Source: Clostridia bacterium
GTDB taxonomy: Bacteria > Bacillota > Clostridia > Christensenellales > UBA1242
Direction: 5' to 3'
DNA: 41,797 nucleotides
Assembly (NCBI GenBank): GCA_017478185.1
Contig: JAFVEA010000008.1
Coordinates: 1-41,797, forward strand
Under the pieces are notes generated by a model, which made no database searches, was not told where the DNA came from, and saw nothing but the letters and a program-made list of their open reading frames with translations. Positions 33,955 to 41,556 of this stretch are shown here, one piece after another (positions within the stretch are counted from its first letter, which is position 1; the number at the start of each line of letters is the position of its first letter). The translations under genes and the position numbers were made by a program.

Positions 33955-34311
33955 ATGGAAATAAAAGATGGAATGTTTTTTGATGATAATTTTGAAAAAG
34001 ACATTCAAAAGATGATAAAACGCAAAAAACAAGAAAATATTAAAAAATTTGTAATGAGTGCGATGGCAATGACATCAATAGCTGCTGCTGCGGGTGCAAC
34101 AAAAGATTTATACACAGCCGCTGATTATGCTGGCAGGATTGGTTTGGGTGTTTGTGCAGTTACTTTGTTTTTAGGGCTTCCAAAAGAAAAAGAAATCACA
34201 CGAAATGAGGCAATAAAGTTGGTTCAAGAACAAAGATACAAAAAAGCCAAGCAAAGAGCAAAAATTGACAGAGTAATTGATAATGCAAAAGAAAAGATTT
34301 TTAAGAGATAA
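33955..34311 (+). CDS. small membrane-associated protein of unknown function
   Basis: A 118-residue protein; start chosen at ATG 33955 behind AAAGGTGAGG (a frame open from 33910 would begin in the -10 region). A basic N-terminal region (MIKRKKQENIKK) precedes two hydrophobic segments, FVMSAMAMTSIAAAAGA and YAGRIGLGVCAVTLFLGL, which may form a helical hairpin in the membrane. A long basic helix (QRYKKAKQRAKIDRVIDNAK) forms the end. It has its own consensus promoter and terminator, so it is probably well expressed. I do not recognise the family. Confidence 0.6.
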   Translation: MEIKDGMFFDDNFEKDIQKMIKRKKQENIKKFVMSAMAMTSIAAAAGATKDLYTAADYAGRIGLGVCAVTLFLGLPKEKEITRNEAIKLVQEQRYKKAKQRAKIDRVIDNAKEKIFKR

Positions 34312-34350
34312 AAGTTTATAATTATAGAAAATTTAAATTTGAAAAAACAT

Positions 34351-34379
34351 AAAAAGGCGCAAAAAAAAGCGCTTTTTTT
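34351..34379 (+). terminator. intrinsic terminator
   Basis: GGCGC (34356-34360) pairs with GCGC (34369-34372) with A-run and T-run arms, ending in seven T. Confidence 0.75.
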
Positions 34380-34447
34380 GTTTAAAAAACCTTAAAACAA
34401 TTGAATTAAAAAAACACAAACAAAATTTTTTTGCCACCATTTTGCCA

Positions 34448-34476
34448 TTGACAAACCAATTTTTTTATAATATAAT
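34448..34476 (+). promoter_or_regulatory. promoter of the 34507 gene
   Basis: TTGACA (34448-34453), 17-bp spacer, TATAAT (34471-34476): a perfect consensus promoter. Confidence 0.8.
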
Positions 34477-34506
34477 AAGCACAAAAAGATTAACAAAGAG
34501 GGCTGT

Positions 34507-34788
34507 ATGGAAAAAACACAGAAATCAAGTTGTGAAAAAAATATTATCAAACAAGATGATTCAAAAAAAGCAAGTGATTTGTTTGACAAAAAATTGTTAA
34601 TAAAAGCCGTGGTTTCAACAGCTTTAATAGATGCTGGAGTTGGCATTGTTGTGGGTGAAGACCCACTTTTAATGGGAGCTATCGGGGCAGCAAGCTCAGT
34701 TCTGGCTTATGGAGCAATCAAAACTTATTTAAAAACAGAAGAAAAAAGTTCAAACACAAACAAAAAAGAAAAAGAATTGCAGTTTTAA
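34507..34788 (+). CDS. small membrane protein of unknown function
   Basis: A 93-residue protein with GAGGG upstream of the ATG. Charged ends flank a central hydrophobic, Gly/Ala-rich region (LIKAVVSTALIDAGVGIVVG and LMGAIGAASSVLAYGAIKTY) that could form two transmembrane helices. It has its own consensus promoter and terminator, like the preceding gene, with which it shares size and layout but no clear sequence identity. No family recognised. Confidence 0.55.
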   Translation: MEKTQKSSCEKNIIKQDDSKKASDLFDKKLLIKAVVSTALIDAGVGIVVGEDPLLMGAIGAASSVLAYGAIKTYLKTEEKSSNTNKKEKELQF

Positions 34789-34798
34789 AAACTTTTAA

Positions 34799-34832
34799 AA
34801 AACTTAAGATTATGCCCTTAAGTTTTGTTTTT
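34799..34832 (+). terminator. intrinsic terminator
   Basis: AAAACTTAAG (34799-34808), 8-nt loop, CTTAAGTTTT (34817-34826), then a T-rich stretch. Confidence 0.8.
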
Positions 34833-34837
34833 CTTTG

Positions 34838-34866
34838 TTGCTTTTTTTGTTTTTGTTTGATATAAT
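34838..34866 (+). promoter_or_regulatory. rsmE-mtaB promoter
   Basis: TTGCTT (34838-34843), 17-bp spacer, TATAAT (34861-34866), 21 bases before the rsmE start. Confidence 0.6.
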
Positions 34867-34887
34867 AAGCTAGTAAAAGGGAAAATT

Positions 34888-35610
34888 ATGGCACGAATAT
34901 TTTTTGTGGACAAAACAAACATAAATGGTGATTTTATAACAATTTTAGGGCAAGAGCATATTCACTTAACAAAAGTGCTTCGAAAAGGGGTTGGCGAGCA
35001 AATTTTAACAGCTTCACAAAACTATAATTATGTTTGCAAAATTGTAAAGATAGAAAAAAAGCAAACAGTTTGCAAAATTATTTCAAAAGAAAAAATTGTT
35101 GAAGACATCCCCGACGTAACGCTTTTTCAAGCTGTTTTAAAGGGCGAGCATATGGACTTTTTAATTCAAAAAGCAACAGAGCTTAATGTTAAAAAATTGG
35201 TTCCTTTTTTAAGCGAATTTGTGGTTGTAAAGCCTGACGAAAAAAAGCTAGAGCGATATAATCGCATATCACAAGAAGCGTGCAAACAAAGTGGCAGAAA
35301 AAGAGTTATGGAAATACAAAACATTTTAAGCTTTGAAGGCCTAAAACAAGAGCTTAAAAATTATGACCAAATTATCTTTGCTTATGAAAACAGCAGAGTG
35401 TCTGCCAAAGAAACATTAAAAGAGCTGAATTTAGGGCAAAAAATAGCCCTTATTGTTGGGAGTGAGGGCGGTTTTTCAGAAAAAGAAGTCAAAGAATTAG
35501 AAGCTCTAAATGCCAAAGTGGTGAGCTTAGGAAAAAACATATTAAGAGGAGAAACAGCTGGTTTAACCTTAACATCAATTGTTATGTTTTGTTTAAATCA
35601 GTTTAAATAA
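34888..35610 (+). CDS. rsmE: 16S rRNA (uracil1498-N3)-methyltransferase
   Basis: A 240-residue SPOUT-fold methyltransferase that methylates U1498 in the 30S decoding region. The N-terminal PUA-like domain opens ARIFFVDKTNINGDF and contains HIHLTKVLRKGVGEQI. The C-terminal knot carries ALIVGSEGGFSEKEV and LGKNILRGETAGLT, the SAM-binding loops of the family. The order dnaJ to rsmE to mtaB matches Bacillus (yqeU, yqeV), except that prmA (yqeT) is missing and two small membrane-protein genes occupy its place. Confidence 0.94.
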   Translation: MARIFFVDKTNINGDFITILGQEHIHLTKVLRKGVGEQILTASQNYNYVCKIVKIEKKQTVCKIISKEKIVEDIPDVTLFQAVLKGEHMDFLIQKATELNVKKLVPFLSEFVVVKPDEKKLERYNRISQEACKQSGRKRVMEIQNILSFEGLKQELKNYDQIIFAYENSRVSAKETLKELNLGQKIALIVGSEGGFSEKEVKELEALNAKVVSLGKNILRGETAGLTLTSIVMFCLNQFK

Positions 35611-35614
35611 AATT

Positions 35615-36877
35615 ATGAAAATAGGATTTTTAACATTAGGGTGCAAAGTTAATCAATATGAGGCCGACAGTTTGGCGCAAACTTTAAGTGGAATGGGGCA
35701 CGAGATTTGTGAAGAACTTCAAAGTGACCTTGATATGGTGTTTTTATCAACTTGTGCCGTTACAAATGAAGCTGAGCGAAAATCTAGGCAAATGATTTCA
35801 AAAATCAACAAAATTTGCCCAAAAGCAAAGATTTTTGTTTGCGGTTGTGCTTCACAAAATGACAGCAAACATTTTGAAGACAAAAAAAATGTTTGCGTGA
35901 TTGTTGGAACAAGCGGAAAAGAGTGGCTCACAAAAATGCTTGATGAAAGTGGTTGCTATGTTGTTGATGCTCCATATGACTATGAAGAAATGTCTGCTCC
36001 AAAAAAACATCGAACCAGAAGTTACCTAAAAATTCAAGATGGTTGCAACAATTTTTGCACATATTGCTTAATTCCATACATTCGAGGCAGAAGCAGAAGC
36101 CGTAAGCTTGAAAGCATTGTTGTTGAAGCCTTTAATATGGCAAAACAAAGCAAAGAAATTGTTTTAACTGGGATTGATTTATCTTCTTGGGGAGAAGATT
36201 TAAACTGCGATATAATTTCACTTATTGATTCATTAAAAACCATAAATGCTAGAATTAGATTTTCTTCAATGGAAGCAAAAATAATTAATAATAACTTTTT
36301 AAAAGCGTTAAAAGAAATGCCAAACTTTTGCCCTCACTTTCACCTTTCTATGCAAAGTGGAGCAAACAAAACTCTTAAAGATATGAACCGCAAATACACC
36401 AAAGAAGAATATTTAAAAAAGGTTGAAATGATACACGACGCCTTTCCAGAAGGCGCAGTCACAACTGACCTTATTGTTGGCTTTCCAACAGAAACTGAAG
36501 AAGACTTTTTAGAAACACTAAACACAATCAAAAAGGCAAAATTTGCTGATATTCACATCTTTCCTTATTCAAAGAGGAACAAAACAGTTGCCGCTCGTTA
36601 TAAACAAATTGATGGTGAAGTTATGCAAAACAGGGTGGAGCGTGCAACAAAATTAAAAGATGAACTTCATCAAGAGTTTTTGCTCTCACAAATTGGAACA
36701 AATCAAGAAGTTTTGCTTGAACAAGATGTTGTTGGTGGCTATATGGTGGGGCATAGCCGAAACTTTTCAAAAATTTATGTTGAAAAACAAAAGCTAAAGT
36801 CAGGCGATTTGGTGGTTGCAAAAGTTTTAAGGTTATTTAAAGATGGACTGCTTGCTGAAGTTGTTCAAAAAATATAA
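35615..36877 (+). CDS. mtaB: tRNA (t6A37) methylthiotransferase MtaB
   Basis: A 420-residue radical-SAM enzyme converting t6A37 to ms2t6A37 in tRNA. The N-terminal UPF0004 domain opens GFLTLGCKVNQYEADSLAQT, the variant typical of MtaB rather than MiaB or RimO, with further cluster cysteines in STCAVTN and CGCASQ. The radical SAM cluster is CNNFCTYC (Cys144, Cys148, Cys151). A C-terminal TRAM-like barrel ends in AKVLRLFKDGLLAEVV. The start is four bases after the rsmE stop and has no clear ribosome binding site, so coupled translation is likely. Confidence 0.94.
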   Translation: MKIGFLTLGCKVNQYEADSLAQTLSGMGHEICEELQSDLDMVFLSTCAVTNEAERKSRQMISKINKICPKAKIFVCGCASQNDSKHFEDKKNVCVIVGTSGKEWLTKMLDESGCYVVDAPYDYEEMSAPKKHRTRSYLKIQDGCNNFCTYCLIPYIRGRSRSRKLESIVVEAFNMAKQSKEIVLTGIDLSSWGEDLNCDIISLIDSLKTINARIRFSSMEAKIINNNFLKALKEMPNFCPHFHLSMQSGANKTLKDMNRKYTKEEYLKKVEMIHDAFPEGAVTTDLIVGFPTETEEDFLETLNTIKKAKFADIHIFPYSKRNKTVAARYKQIDGEVMQNRVERATKLKDELHQEFLLSQIGTNQEVLLEQDVVGGYMVGHSRNFSKIYVEKQKLKSGDLVVAKVLRLFKDGLLAEVVQKI

Positions 36878-36894
36878 ATTAGGAGAAAATTATT

Positions 36895-37236
36895 ATGGAA
36901 AATTGTGTGTTTTGCAAAATAGCAAACGGTGAAATTAAAAGTGATTTTGTTTATGAGTGTGATGACTTTTTCATCATAAAAGACATTCACCCAGTTGCAA
37001 AATTGCATTATTTGGCAATACCAAAAAAGCATTATGCAAGAATTGAACAAGCTCCAGATGAATTGGAAGTTTTTAGAAAAATTTTCAAAAAGATTGGAGA
37101 AATAAAAGATGAATTGGGCTTTAAAAATGGTTATAGAATAATCATAAATCAAGGAGCGGACGCAAATCAAGATGTTCAGCACCTTCACATTCACATCTTG
37201 GGTGGGCAAAATTTAGGGCAAAAGCTAGTAAAATAA
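36895..37236 (+). CDS. HIT-family nucleotide hydrolase (Hint-like)
   Basis: A 113-residue histidine-triad protein. The active-site motif HLHIH (His96, His98, His100) sits in VQHLHIHILGG, and the N-terminal CVFCKIANGE cysteines are typical of zinc-binding Hint proteins. Such enzymes hydrolyse AMP-lysine or other phosphoramidates. AGGAG lies 17 bases after the mtaB stop. It lies between mtaB and rpsU, a common Firmicutes arrangement. Confidence 0.93.
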   Translation: MENCVFCKIANGEIKSDFVYECDDFFIIKDIHPVAKLHYLAIPKKHYARIEQAPDELEVFRKIFKKIGEIKDELGFKNGYRIIINQGADANQDVQHLHIHILGGQNLGQKLVK

Positions 37237-37310
37237 GCCAAAAATTAAAAAAAATTTTTAATTGGTGGAATTTAAAAAAAATAAAAATTTTTTTAAATTG
37301 TTGTAAATTA

Positions 37311-37339
37311 TTGACATATTTTTAATTCTATGTTAATAT
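37311..37339 (+). promoter_or_regulatory. rpsU promoter
   Basis: TTGACA (37311-37316), 17-bp spacer, TAATAT (37334-37339) with TG two bases before it. Confidence 0.65.
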
Positions 37340-37374
37340 ATATGCAACAAAGAATTAGAAGGTGGTGAGAAAAT

Positions 37375-37551
37375 ATGACAATGGTTGTTGTTGGCAAAGA
37401 CGAGAACATAGACAGCGCATTAAAGCGTTTTAAGCGTAAATGTCAAAAAGACGGTATCATTGGCGACCTTCGAAAGAAAGAAGCATATGAAAAACCAAGT
37501 GTTAAGCGCAAGAAAAAAAGCGAAGCAGCAAGAAAGAGAAACAGAAAGTAA
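37375..37551 (+). CDS. rpsU: 30S ribosomal protein S21
   Basis: A 58-residue ribosomal protein read directly from the sequence; it is short enough to be missed by length cut-offs. AAGGTGGTGA precedes ATG 37375 and the stop is TAA at 37549-37551. The protein runs [58 protein letters not shown], the full S21 pattern with its basic tail. Codons such as CGT and CGC are enriched compared with neighbours, fitting high expression. It has its own promoter and terminator. Confidence 0.96.
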   Translation: MTMVVVGKDENIDSALKRFKRKCQKDGIIGDLRKKEAYEKPSVKRKKKSEAARKRNRK

Positions 37552-37554
37552 TAA

Positions 37555-37584
37555 AAAAATCTGCAATTTAGCAGATTTTTTTTT
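37555..37584 (+). terminator. intrinsic terminator after rpsU
   Basis: AAAAATCTGC (37555-37564), loop, GCAGATTTTT (37571-37580), continuing T-run. Confidence 0.85.
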
Positions 37585-37614
37585 GTTTAAATCTTTCAAT
37601 TTTTTATAAAATAG

Positions 37615-37643
37615 TTGACTTTTTTGTGAAAATTGAGTATAAA
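37615..37643 (+). promoter_or_regulatory. promoter of a possible small RNA
   Basis: TTGACT (37615-37620), 17-bp spacer, TATAAA (37638-37643). No coding frame follows on this strand, only the hairpin at 37653-37696. Confidence 0.5.
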
Positions 37644-37649
37644 CAATTA

Positions 37650-37705
37650 TGTAAACTTGAGATTCAGAACTTCGTGTTCCAATTGGTCTCAAGTTTTTTA
37701 TTTTT
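37650..37705 (+). ncRNA. candidate short structured RNA
   Basis: About six bases after the promoter, AAACTTGAGA (37653-37662) pairs perfectly with TCTCAAGTTT (37687-37696). Inside it GAAC-TTCGT-GTTC (37667-37679) forms a second small stem. A T-rich tail to 37705 completes an intrinsic terminator, so a transcript of about 50 bases is predicted. It may be a stand-alone small RNA or only a promoter-terminator remnant. The family is not recognised. Confidence 0.4.
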
Positions 37706-37743
37706 AAAAGAAATTTTATAAATAAGCTTTTCTATATGTTTGA

Positions 37744-37991
37744 TTAATCAATTTCCAAATCATCACTTTCAAAAATAGGGTCATCAAAAAATTCGGCAGT
37801 GGTCATATTAAGCCCTCTAATAATTTGCATAACGGTTTTTAAGTTTACGCTTTGATTTTTTTCTCCCATTAAAGTTTTCATTGTGTTATGTGGCATTGCG
37901 ATTATTCTTTCTAATCTGTATTGCATTGCGACATTTTGCGTTCTTCTAAAATTTTACTAACTCTTAGAGCAACAGCTGTGCTTAATTTCAT
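37744..37991 (-). pseudogene. XRE-type helix-turn-helix regulator, frameshifted
   Basis: The start at 37991 has AGGAG upstream and reads MKLSTAVALRVSKILEERKM, then SQCNTD and a stop. A second frame resumes with YRLERIIAMPHNTMKTLMGE and NLKTVMQIIRGLNMTTAEFF. Joined as SQ-YRLER they make an 80-residue Cro/CI-like DNA-binding protein. The break coincides with a 5-bp tandem duplication (ATTGC twice, 37920-37929, plus strand); removing one copy restores the frame exactly. It faces away from the SLOG-type gene across palindromes it may bind. It could be truly inactive, phase-variable, or an assembly error. Confidence 0.75.
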
Positions 37992-38004
37992 AATATCTCC
38001 TATG

Positions 38005-38121
38005 GTTGTAATTACAACTATATTTTACCAGCAATAATTTTTAACATAAGGACATATTTACAACCATAAAATGTTGTAAAATCTCAAAACTTATGGTATT
38101 ATTAGGGTTGTATATACAACC
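38005..38121. promoter_or_regulatory. three GTTGTA/TACAAC operator-like dyads and SLOG-gene promoter
   Basis: GTTGTAATTACAAC (38005-38018) and GGTTGTATATACAACC (38106-38121) are perfect palindromes with the same half-site; TTTACAAC-N8-GTTGTAAA (38057-38080) has the halves in the opposite order. A promoter TTGTAA (38074-38079), 17 bp, TATTAT (38097-38102) is overlapped at its -35 by the middle site and followed directly by the third. The first site abuts the ribosome binding site region of the regulator gene. This is the layout of an autoregulated divergent pair. Confidence 0.7.
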
Positions 38122-38135
38122 ATATAGGAGATTTT

Positions 38136-38667
38136 ATGCCTAAAAGAATATGCTTTATAGGACACCGAAGAATTGGTTTTGGTGATATTCGAAGTAAATT
38201 AAAAGAAGTAGTTTTGCAAAAAATTAAAGATGGTTACAGATTTTTCACTATGGGAACTCATGGAGAGTTTGATGAAATGGCTTTATCTGTTTGCAGAGAG
38301 CTCCGAAAAGATTATCCAGATATTGAAATTGTAGTCGTTATAACAAGTTTTAACAAAATTAAAAAAGTTGTTGAACATGATGAAATTTGGGGGGATGAGA
38401 TTTACACACCTTACTTAGATGTGAAAACAACAATGTATAACATAGAAGAAACTCATTATAAAAGGCAGATAACAGAAAGCAATCACCAAATAAATGATTG
38501 ATAGTTGCGATACTGTTATTTGCTATGTAAACAAAAAGAACTTATATAGTGGAGCAAAATATGCCTATCAATATTCCAAGAAGCAAGGCAAAGAAATAAT
38601 TAATCTCTATGATGAAAAAGATGAATTAGCTTATAGTGTTATAGAAGAACAAAAGAAAGAATACTAA
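38136..38667 (+). pseudogene. SLOG/DUF1273-like nucleotide-binding protein, frameshifted
   Basis: AGGAG precedes ATG 38136. The first frame (MPKRICFIGHRRIGFGDIRS ... FFTMGTHGEFDEMALSVCRE) carries the FIGHR start and the GxxGEFD motif of SLOG Rossmann-type proteins, and stops at 38501. The expected C-terminus is in another frame from 38494 (MIDSCDTVICYVNKKNLYSG, AKYAYQYSKKQGKEIINLY) and ends at 38667. A 4-bp tandem duplication (AAAT twice, 38488-38495) causes the break; removing one copy gives one 175-residue protein. SLOG domains bind nucleotide-type ligands; some act in conflict systems. Confidence 0.75.
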
Positions 38668-38854
38668 AACAATCTTTATTACAGTATTTTACGCATAGTT
38701 TAGGAGCGATTTTTTTATTTTTTAAACACAAATAGGGTGAAAAATTTATTAAATATAAAAAATTTATTTTAAATAAAAATTTAAGCTTTTTGCCTATAAA
38801 AGAGAACAACACTTCGCAAAATTTAAAAGTTTTGAAGAAGTTTAAAAATGTTTT

Positions 38855-38868
38855 CGAACATACATTCT
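38855..38868. promoter_or_regulatory. LexA-like box upstream of comM
   Basis: CGAACATACATTCT has a perfect left half (CGAAC) and one mismatch in the right half (ATTC for GTTC). The central ATAC is the same as in the box at 2135. It lies nine bases before the comM -35. The gap 38668-38926 otherwise holds only AT-rich sequence and this promoter. Confidence 0.45.
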
Positions 38869-38877
38869 AAAAAACAC

Positions 38878-38906
38878 TTGATTTTTGAAAATGAATGTGA
38901 TATATT
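38878..38906 (+). promoter_or_regulatory. comM-dprA promoter (extended -10)
   Basis: TTGATT (38878-38883), 17-bp spacer, TGA immediately before TATATT (38901-38906), 20 bases before the comM start. Confidence 0.6.
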
Positions 38907-38926
38907 GATGTTTAGGAAGTGAAAAA

Positions 38927-40462
38927 ATGTTAGCAAAAGTTAGAAGTTTAGGTTTAATAGGTGTTCAAGGTTATGAAGTTAGAGTGGAGGCAGATTTAAA
39001 CAAAGGTTTGCCAAAATTTGACACAGTTGGCCTCCCTGATGCCACCATAAAAGAGAGCAAGGAGCGAATTAGAAGTGCTATTCAAAATAGTAACCTTAGG
39101 TTTCCTATAACAAAAGTAACGGTAAATTTAGCACCTGCTGATGTGAAAAAAGAAGGCCCAATGTATGACCTTCCAATTGCGGTTGCTTTGCTGATTTGCA
39201 CGCAAGAAATTGTTTGCCCAAATTTAAGTGAATATTCTTTTTTGGGTGAACTATCTTTAGATGGTTCTATTCACAAAATAAATGGAGTTTTGCCCGCACT
39301 CATAACAGCAAGAAATTTAGGGCATAAAAAGGTAATAATTCCAAAAGAAAACTCTAAAGAAGCAAGTTTTATTGAAGAAATTGATGCTTATGGCGTTTCA
39401 AGTTTAAAAGAACTTGTAGAGTTTTTAAATGGAACAATAGAGCTTCTTCCAATTCCTAAGATGAAATTTTCAGATTTAAAAAGCTTAGACAAACAAGCAA
39501 ACGATTTTTGTTATATCCGTGGGCAACAAAAGGCAAAAAGGGCATTAGAAATTGCAGCCGCTGGTGGACATAATGCTTTGATGATAGGGCCTCCTGGGGC
39601 AGGAAAAACAATGCTTGCCAGAAGCCTTCCAACCATTATGCCAGATATGACTTTTGATGAAGCTTTGGAAGTTACCAAAATTCATAGTATTGCAGGCATT
39701 TTAGACAACAATGAGGGCATTGTTTGGCAAAGGCCATTTCGTTCTCCTCATCACACAACAACACTAATAGCTTTGTGTGGAGGGGGCAGAAATGCAAAAC
39801 CAGGTGAAATCAGTATGGCACATAATGGGGTTTTGTTTTTGGATGAACTTCCAGAATATAACAGACACACCATCGAAAGTTTAAGGCAACCTCTTGAAGA
39901 TGGTGTTATAACAGTTGCCAGAAACATTGCAACCATAGATTATCCAGCAGATTTTATGCTTATTGCCAGCATGAACCCTTGCCCTTGTGGAAATTATGGA
40001 AGCAAAAAACGTGAATGCAAATGTTCACAAGCAGTTATACAAAAATATTTAGGCAAAGTTAGTGGCCCGCTTTTAGATAGAATTGACCTTCACATTGATG
40101 TTGACGACATAAATTATGATGATTTGGTTGCAAAAGATAAGCTTGAAGAAAGCAGTGAAACAATAAAACAAAGAGTAAATCGCGCTAGAGAAATTCAGCT
40201 AAAAAGATATCAAAACAGCAATCATTTTTGCAATTCTCAAATGACCAACGCTGAAATGAGAAAATATTGCCTTTTAGATGAAGAAGGAAGCTCTCTTATG
40301 CAAGATGCTTTTGACCTGTTAAAACTAAGCGCAAGGTCATACACAAGAATTTTAAAAGTTGCCAGAACTATTGCTGATTTGGAAGGGAGTGAAAACATAA
40401 AAGCAGAACATTTGGCTGAAGCAATAGGATATAGAACTTTAGACAAAAAATATCAATTTTAA
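38927..40462 (+). CDS. comM: Mg-chelatase-like AAA+ ATPase ComM (YifB family)
   Basis: A 511-residue hexameric helicase-type ATPase that promotes branch migration during integration of incoming DNA. The N-terminal Lon-substrate-like domain opens LAKVRSLGLIGVQGYEVRVE and GLPKFDTVGLPDATIKESKE. Walker A is GPPGAGKTML (from about residue 221), Walker B GVLFLDELPEY, and a zinc-type cluster lies in MNPCPCGNYGSKKRECKCS. The C-terminal Mg-chelatase domain ends RTYxxxxxxAxTIADLEGS-like (SYTRILKVARTIADLEGSEN). dprA follows after 17 bases in an operon. Confidence 0.94.
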   Translation: MLAKVRSLGLIGVQGYEVRVEADLNKGLPKFDTVGLPDATIKESKERIRSAIQNSNLRFPITKVTVNLAPADVKKEGPMYDLPIAVALLICTQEIVCPNLSEYSFLGELSLDGSIHKINGVLPALITARNLGHKKVIIPKENSKEASFIEEIDAYGVSSLKELVEFLNGTIELLPIPKMKFSDLKSLDKQANDFCYIRGQQKAKRALEIAAAGGHNALMIGPPGAGKTMLARSLPTIMPDMTFDEALEVTKIHSIAGILDNNEGIVWQRPFRSPHHTTTLIALCGGGRNAKPGEISMAHNGVLFLDELPEYNRHTIESLRQPLEDGVITVARNIATIDYPADFMLIASMNPCPCGNYGSKKRECKCSQAVIQKYLGKVSGPLLDRIDLHIDVDDINYDDLVAKDKLEESSETIKQRVNRAREIQLKRYQNSNHFCNSQMTNAEMRKYCLLDEEGSSLMQDAFDLLKLSARSYTRILKVARTIADLEGSENIKAEHLAEAIGYRTLDKKYQF

Positions 40463-40479
40463 CTTTAAGGAGAATGACT

Positions 40480-41556
40480 TTGGAAGATTGTTACCTTTTG
40501 ATGTCTTTGGCTGGAATTTCTTGCAAAAAACAAGCAGAATTGTTAAAAAATTTTGGTTCAGCAGAAAAAGTTTTTGAGGCTTTTTCAAAACCACACACTT
40601 TGCAAAAAATTTTAAGTGATGAAAACATAAAAAAGATAGAAGAAATATATAACAGTGATAAATTAGAAAATTTTAAGTTTGGCTTAATCAAAACAGGGGT
40701 TAAATTTATAACCATACAAAGTGAAAAATATCCTCAAAATTTAAAAGAAATTTTTGACCCACCAATGATACTTTATTATAAAGGCAACATTGATTTGTTA
40801 AAACAAGACAGCATTGCAATTGTTGGAAGCAGAGTTTGCACTCGTTATGGGGCAGAACAAACAAGATTGTTTTCACGAGCATTAACAAAAGCAGGTCTTG
40901 TGATTATTAGTGGCTTAGCTGAAGGAATTGATGCAATAGCTCAAAAAGAGTGTGTTGAGTGCGGAGGCAAAACAATTGTTGTGTTGGCGGGCAGATTAAA
41001 CGATATTTATCCAAGCGTAAACAAACCACTTGCTGAAGAAATATTAAAAAAAGATGGTTTAATAATTTGTGAAAATCTCCCACATTTGATGCCAAGATAT
41101 GGTTTTGTTCAACGCAACAGGATTATTGCAGGTTTAAGCCTTGGCGTGTTTGTTCCAGAAGCAGGAGAAAAAAGTGGTTCACTTCACACTGTTGAGTTTG
41201 CAAACGATAACGGAAGGCATATTTTTGCCCTTCCAGGTCCAGTTAACAGTTCAAAAAGCGTGGGAACAAACAGGCTCATAAAATGTTATCAAGGTTGTTG
41301 CGTAACTGAGCCAAATGATATTATTTCAAACTTTCCTCAATTCAAAAAAATTCAAACACAAAAAACTCAGGCTGTTCAACTAGATTTAAATGAACAATTG
41401 CTTCTAAGCGCCTTGCAAGATGAAGAACTTCATTATGAAGAATTAATCCAAAAAACACAATTAGATTCAAAAACTTTGAATAGTTTGTTGACAAGATGCG
41501 AAATTCGTGGTTTAATAATAAAACTAGCAGGGAACTACTATGCAAGAAAGAGTTAA
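40480..41556 (+). CDS. dprA: DNA-processing protein DprA
   Basis: A 358-residue protein that binds incoming single-stranded DNA and loads RecA. I favour TTG 40480 because AAGGAG (40467-40472) is seven bases away; ATG 40474 is only one base away. An N-terminal SAM-like domain is followed by the Rossmann core: SIAIVGSRVCTRYGAEQTRL, VIISGLAEGIDAIAQ, TIVVLAGRLNDIYPS, GFVQRNRIIAGLS and GEKSGSLHTVEFA. The C-terminal winged helix ends IRGLIIKLAGNYYARKS. The last 65 bases belong to a tandem repeat that continues beyond the stop. Confidence 0.94.
   Translation: MEDCYLLMSLAGISCKKQAELLKNFGSAEKVFEAFSKPHTLQKILSDENIKKIEEIYNSDKLENFKFGLIKTGVKFITIQSEKYPQNLKEIFDPPMILYYKGNIDLLKQDSIAIVGSRVCTRYGAEQTRLFSRALTKAGLVIISGLAEGIDAIAQKECVECGGKTIVVLAGRLNDIYPSVNKPLAEEILKKDGLIICENLPHLMPRYGFVQRNRIIAGLSLGVFVPEAGEKSGSLHTVEFANDNGRHIFALPGPVNSSKSVGTNRLIKCYQGCCVTEPNDIISNFPQFKKIQTQKTQAVQLDLNEQLLLSALQDEELHYEELIQKTQLDSKTLNSLLTRCEIRGLIIKLAGNYYARKS

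Noticed and set aside
38690..38725. Terminator after the SLOG gene
   Set aside because: A T-run is present but the preceding stem (CGC/GCG) is too short to support a call.
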